Assembly: GCA_001784275.1 (NCBI GenBank)
Contig: MFQB01000049.1
Span: forward strand, 426-6,135
DNA: 5,710 nucleotides
Origin: Candidatus Magasanikbacteria bacterium RIFCSPHIGHO2_02_FULL_47_14
GTDB lineage: Bacteria; Patescibacteriota; Patescibacteriia; Magasanikbacterales; UBA922
Direction: 5' to 3'
In this document: positions 5,007 to 5,710 of the stretch, piece by piece
Layout: each line of letters opens with the position of its first letter
Numbering within the stretch: position 1 is the stretch's first letter
Program-made: the position numbers and the translations under genes
Notes under the pieces: model-generated
The model's input: only the letters and a program-made list of their open reading frames with translations
What the model was told of the DNA's origin: nothing
Databases searched by the model: none

Positions 5007-5710
5007 TTACTCCAGTGCTCGCAACCGCCGAATCTCCAACCTCTCGGCTGTCTTTGCGCGCCACAAGGTTTCATTGTCATCTCCCGTTTTTTCCTGCTCA
5101 GTCCAAAGTTGTTCTTTAATACTCAACAACGGATTTGTTATATGAATGGCTCCTTGTCGTACCCCGTGTTGGTACTTTCCATCAGTTGACCACTGGAGCG
5201 CATGCGTATAGTGGATAACACTCTTATCTATCTGATCAATAATCAAGATATGATTCAGGTCATGATTTACTCCGGTACCTAACATGATAATCAGGTCACC
5301 CGGCTCCAACTCCTTCATCGATATCTGCGTGGAGTTCGCATCATTCGCTAAACCACCCACGTTCACATTTTCCACAGTCCGCAACGCAATCAACAACTTT
5401 CGCAACGGACTTTTTACTTTAGGAAATTTTAAATATTTTTTTAAACTACCTTTGCCCCGGGTTTTTACCTCTGCATCCAACACATAATACGCAAGCGCCG
5501 AGCAATCTATTCCAATATTATTTTCCACCAGTAACTGACGTACGGCCTCGTCCGAAAGTGTAGACAAATCAATTTTTTCACGCAGCGCCAAGAGGGTTAT
5601 TTCGTCTGCAATGTCCTCAGTCGACCCCTTTCCAATAAACACACGCAAGGCTCCGCGTACTCTACTTTTTTTGTTATTAAAATACGGACAGGTGACAGGA
5701 TGACCCGGTA
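5007..5710 (-). CDS. NlpC/P60-like cysteine hydrolase candidate, N-terminus beyond window
   Basis: The frame stays open to the right edge. Before the TTG at 5648 there are 20 further residues ending CPYFNNKKSRVRGA, so that TTG is not the true start. Counting from this Leu, the segment NNIGIDCSALAYYVLDA carries a DCS motif (Cys49) typical of NlpC/P60 or transglutaminase-like amidases. ELEPGDLIIMLG (114-124) and NHILIIDQ (132-139) supply the GDL strand and the expected histidine (His133), and HYTHALQW follows. The C-terminus is charged and helical. Such enzymes cleave or attach amide bonds, often in peptidoglycan peptides, which fits the cell-wall genes nearby. A signal peptide cannot be judged because the N-terminus is missing. 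The assignment rests on motif spacing only; the family could be a CPR-specific relative. Confidence 0.65.
   Translation of the reverse strand, partial: PGHPVTCPYFNNKKSRVRGALRVFIGKGSTEDIADEITLLALREKIDLSTLSDEAVRQLLVENNIGIDCSALAYYVLDAEVKTRGKGSLKKYLKFPKVKSPLRKLLIALRTVENVNVGGLANDANSTQISMKELEPGDLIIMLGTGVNHDLNHILIIDQIDKSVIHYTHALQWSTDGKYQHGVRQGAIHITNPLLSIKEQLWTEQEKTGDDNETLWRAKTAERLEIRRLRALE

Overview
The window looks like a chromosomal piece of a Patescibacteria/CPR (Parcubacteria-like) genome, probably metagenome-derived. I base this on AT-leaning, tightly packed genes without Shine-Dalgarno sequences, on a DUF5674 protein and a small partner of types I associate with Parcubacteria, and on the divergent versions of standard cell-wall enzymes. 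The phylum call is inference from remembered family resemblance, not from a marker gene.

Left block (1-2836, minus strand, roughly 40% GC): a cell-wall operon read right to left. It holds mraY (lipid I synthase), then a compact protein related to arginyl/leucyl-tRNA-protein transferases (ATE/Bpt), then a Mur ligase of the Mpl type that runs off the left edge. Junctions are 1 nt (TAA-t-ATG) and a 4-nt ATGA overlap, so the three are almost certainly co-transcribed and translationally coupled. Finding a tRNA-dependent aminoacyltransferase fold between two peptidoglycan-precursor enzymes suggests it works on the cell-wall peptide.

Central block (about 3010-4215, plus strand): a sharply bounded island of about 70% GC. 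It carries one 346-residue gene of unknown function with very high GC at third codon positions and a strong Shine-Dalgarno, which no other gene here has. It is preceded by an AT-rich leader with a good sigma70-type promoter and two hairpins. It is followed by a C-rich, G-poor tract, a perfect 12-bp GC hairpin and then an AT-rich inverted repeat exactly where composition returns to the host average. It looks like a single foreign gene in the gap between two host transcription units, and it is the most unusual thing in the window. A MAG misassembly is the main rival explanation.

Right block (4256-5710, AT-leaning): a plus-strand pair, a DUF5674 protein and a conserved small protein, again joined by TAA-t-ATG and preceded by an extended -10 promoter so close to the start that the mRNA may be leaderless. 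Facing it is a minus-strand NlpC/P60-like cysteine hydrolase candidate whose N-terminus lies beyond the right edge. The two convergent genes have directly abutting stop codons. No RNA genes, CRISPR arrays, insertion sequences or tRNAs were seen.
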